A stretch of 6,387 nucleotides of DNA from NCBI GenBank assembly GCA_016763915.1, contig JAESSX010000240.1, positions 1 through 6,387 of the forward strand, read 5' to 3'. Below are positions 6,188 through 6,387 of this stretch, in pieces; within the stretch, counting starts at the first letter, position 1, and the number at the start of each line of letters is the position of its first letter. The position numbers were made by a program, and so were the translations under genes. This DNA is from Rhodospirillales bacterium (lineage in GTDB: Bacteria; Pseudomonadota; Alphaproteobacteria; Rhodospirillales_A; Casp-alpha2). Under the pieces are notes generated by a model. It was not told the DNA's origin and ran no database searches. It worked only from the letters and a program-made list of their open reading frames with translations.

Positions 6188-6387
6188 ATGGCTGAGGGGA
6201 AAGGGGAGCGGGCGGTGCGCCTTTTGATCACGGTTATGCTTGTATTCATCGTTAGGGCACCTGGGTTTGCCGCCGACGGTAACGCTCGAAACGACTTGCT
6301 GCCGGGGTTGAAGGGGGATGACGATCGGACGACTGTTGACGTCACCGTTTTGCCGTGGCGGGCTATCGGGCGGATCAACCGGACCAC
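6188..6387 (+). CDS. Secreted protein, probable trypsin-like serine protease N-terminus (runs off right edge)
   Basis: 66 codons are visible and the frame is open to the window end. The N-terminus is a typical Sec signal peptide: basic residues (KGERAVR), a hydrophobic core LLITVMLVFIV and a likely cleavage near GFA-ADG (about residue 28). The mature start is followed at 54-66 by TVLPWRAIGRINRT. Proteobacterial trypsin-like (S1-type) secreted proteases commonly begin with a similar 'PW.AIGR(I/V/L)N' segment, followed by a CTG-LI and TAAHC block that would lie beyond the edge. The catalytic His, Asp and Ser cannot be seen, so activity is not shown. The start is uncertain: an in-frame ATG at 6176 would add MNQG, and the GGGGGA at 6170-6175 fits the ATG at 6188 better by spacing. 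It is divergent from the secretion operon, but its Sec signal argues against it being that system's substrate. Confidence 0.6.
   Translation, partial: MAEGKGERAVRLLITVMLVFIVRAPGFAADGNARNDLLPGLKGDDDRTTVDVTVLPWRAIGRINRT

Noticed and set aside
6148..6195. 15-codon open frame ahead of the protease-like gene, as a leader peptide
   Set aside because: It has no ribosome binding site or attenuator-like codons, and a frame of this length is expected by chance.
6130..6387. Minus-strand open frame at the right edge
   Set aside because: The plus strand here encodes a clear signal peptide and protease-like start, and the minus-strand translation shows nothing recognisable.

Overview
The window looks like an accessory or rearranged stretch of an alphaproteobacterial chromosome, most likely Rhodospirillales-like. 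This rests on the form of the 5S rRNA and 23S rRNA 3' end, on a DUF6499/DUF2285-type protein typical of alphaproteobacterial integrative elements, and on GC-rich codon use in the main genes. The genus cannot be fixed from the sequence.

Left part (1-1149): a class-III PLP-dependent aminotransferase runs leftward off the edge of the window (minus strand, start at 728). Behind its start lies about 420 bp of AT-rich, non-coding DNA with several short inverted repeats and one motif that resembles the ends of small mobile elements.

Middle (1150-2117): the last ~170 nt of a 23S rRNA, a 120-nt spacer with two perfect hairpins, and a 5S rRNA lie on the plus strand. The body of the 23S gene is absent. 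The 5S has lost the 3' strand of its closing helix I. Immediately after it, on the opposite strand, is a DUF6499/DUF2285-type gene whose reading frame runs through the antisense of the 5S. Its own C-terminal domain is missing, so rRNA and gene seem to have been joined by a rearrangement near position 1550.

Right part (2220-6030): a two-gene minus-strand type I secretion operon. The first gene is an HlyB-like ABC transporter with a degenerate C39-like N-terminal domain. The second is an HlyD-like membrane fusion protein, translationally coupled to the first (TGAcATG). Together they would form the inner-membrane part of a one-step exporter that needs a TolC-type outer-membrane channel encoded elsewhere. 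No RTX-type substrate gene lies in the window.

Right edge (6031-6387): a 157-bp intergenic region with two inverted repeats and a possible promoter separates the operon from a divergent plus-strand gene. That gene begins with a signal peptide and then a segment like the start of a trypsin-type serine protease, and it is cut by the window end. I see no tRNA, CRISPR array, complete insertion sequence or replication origin.
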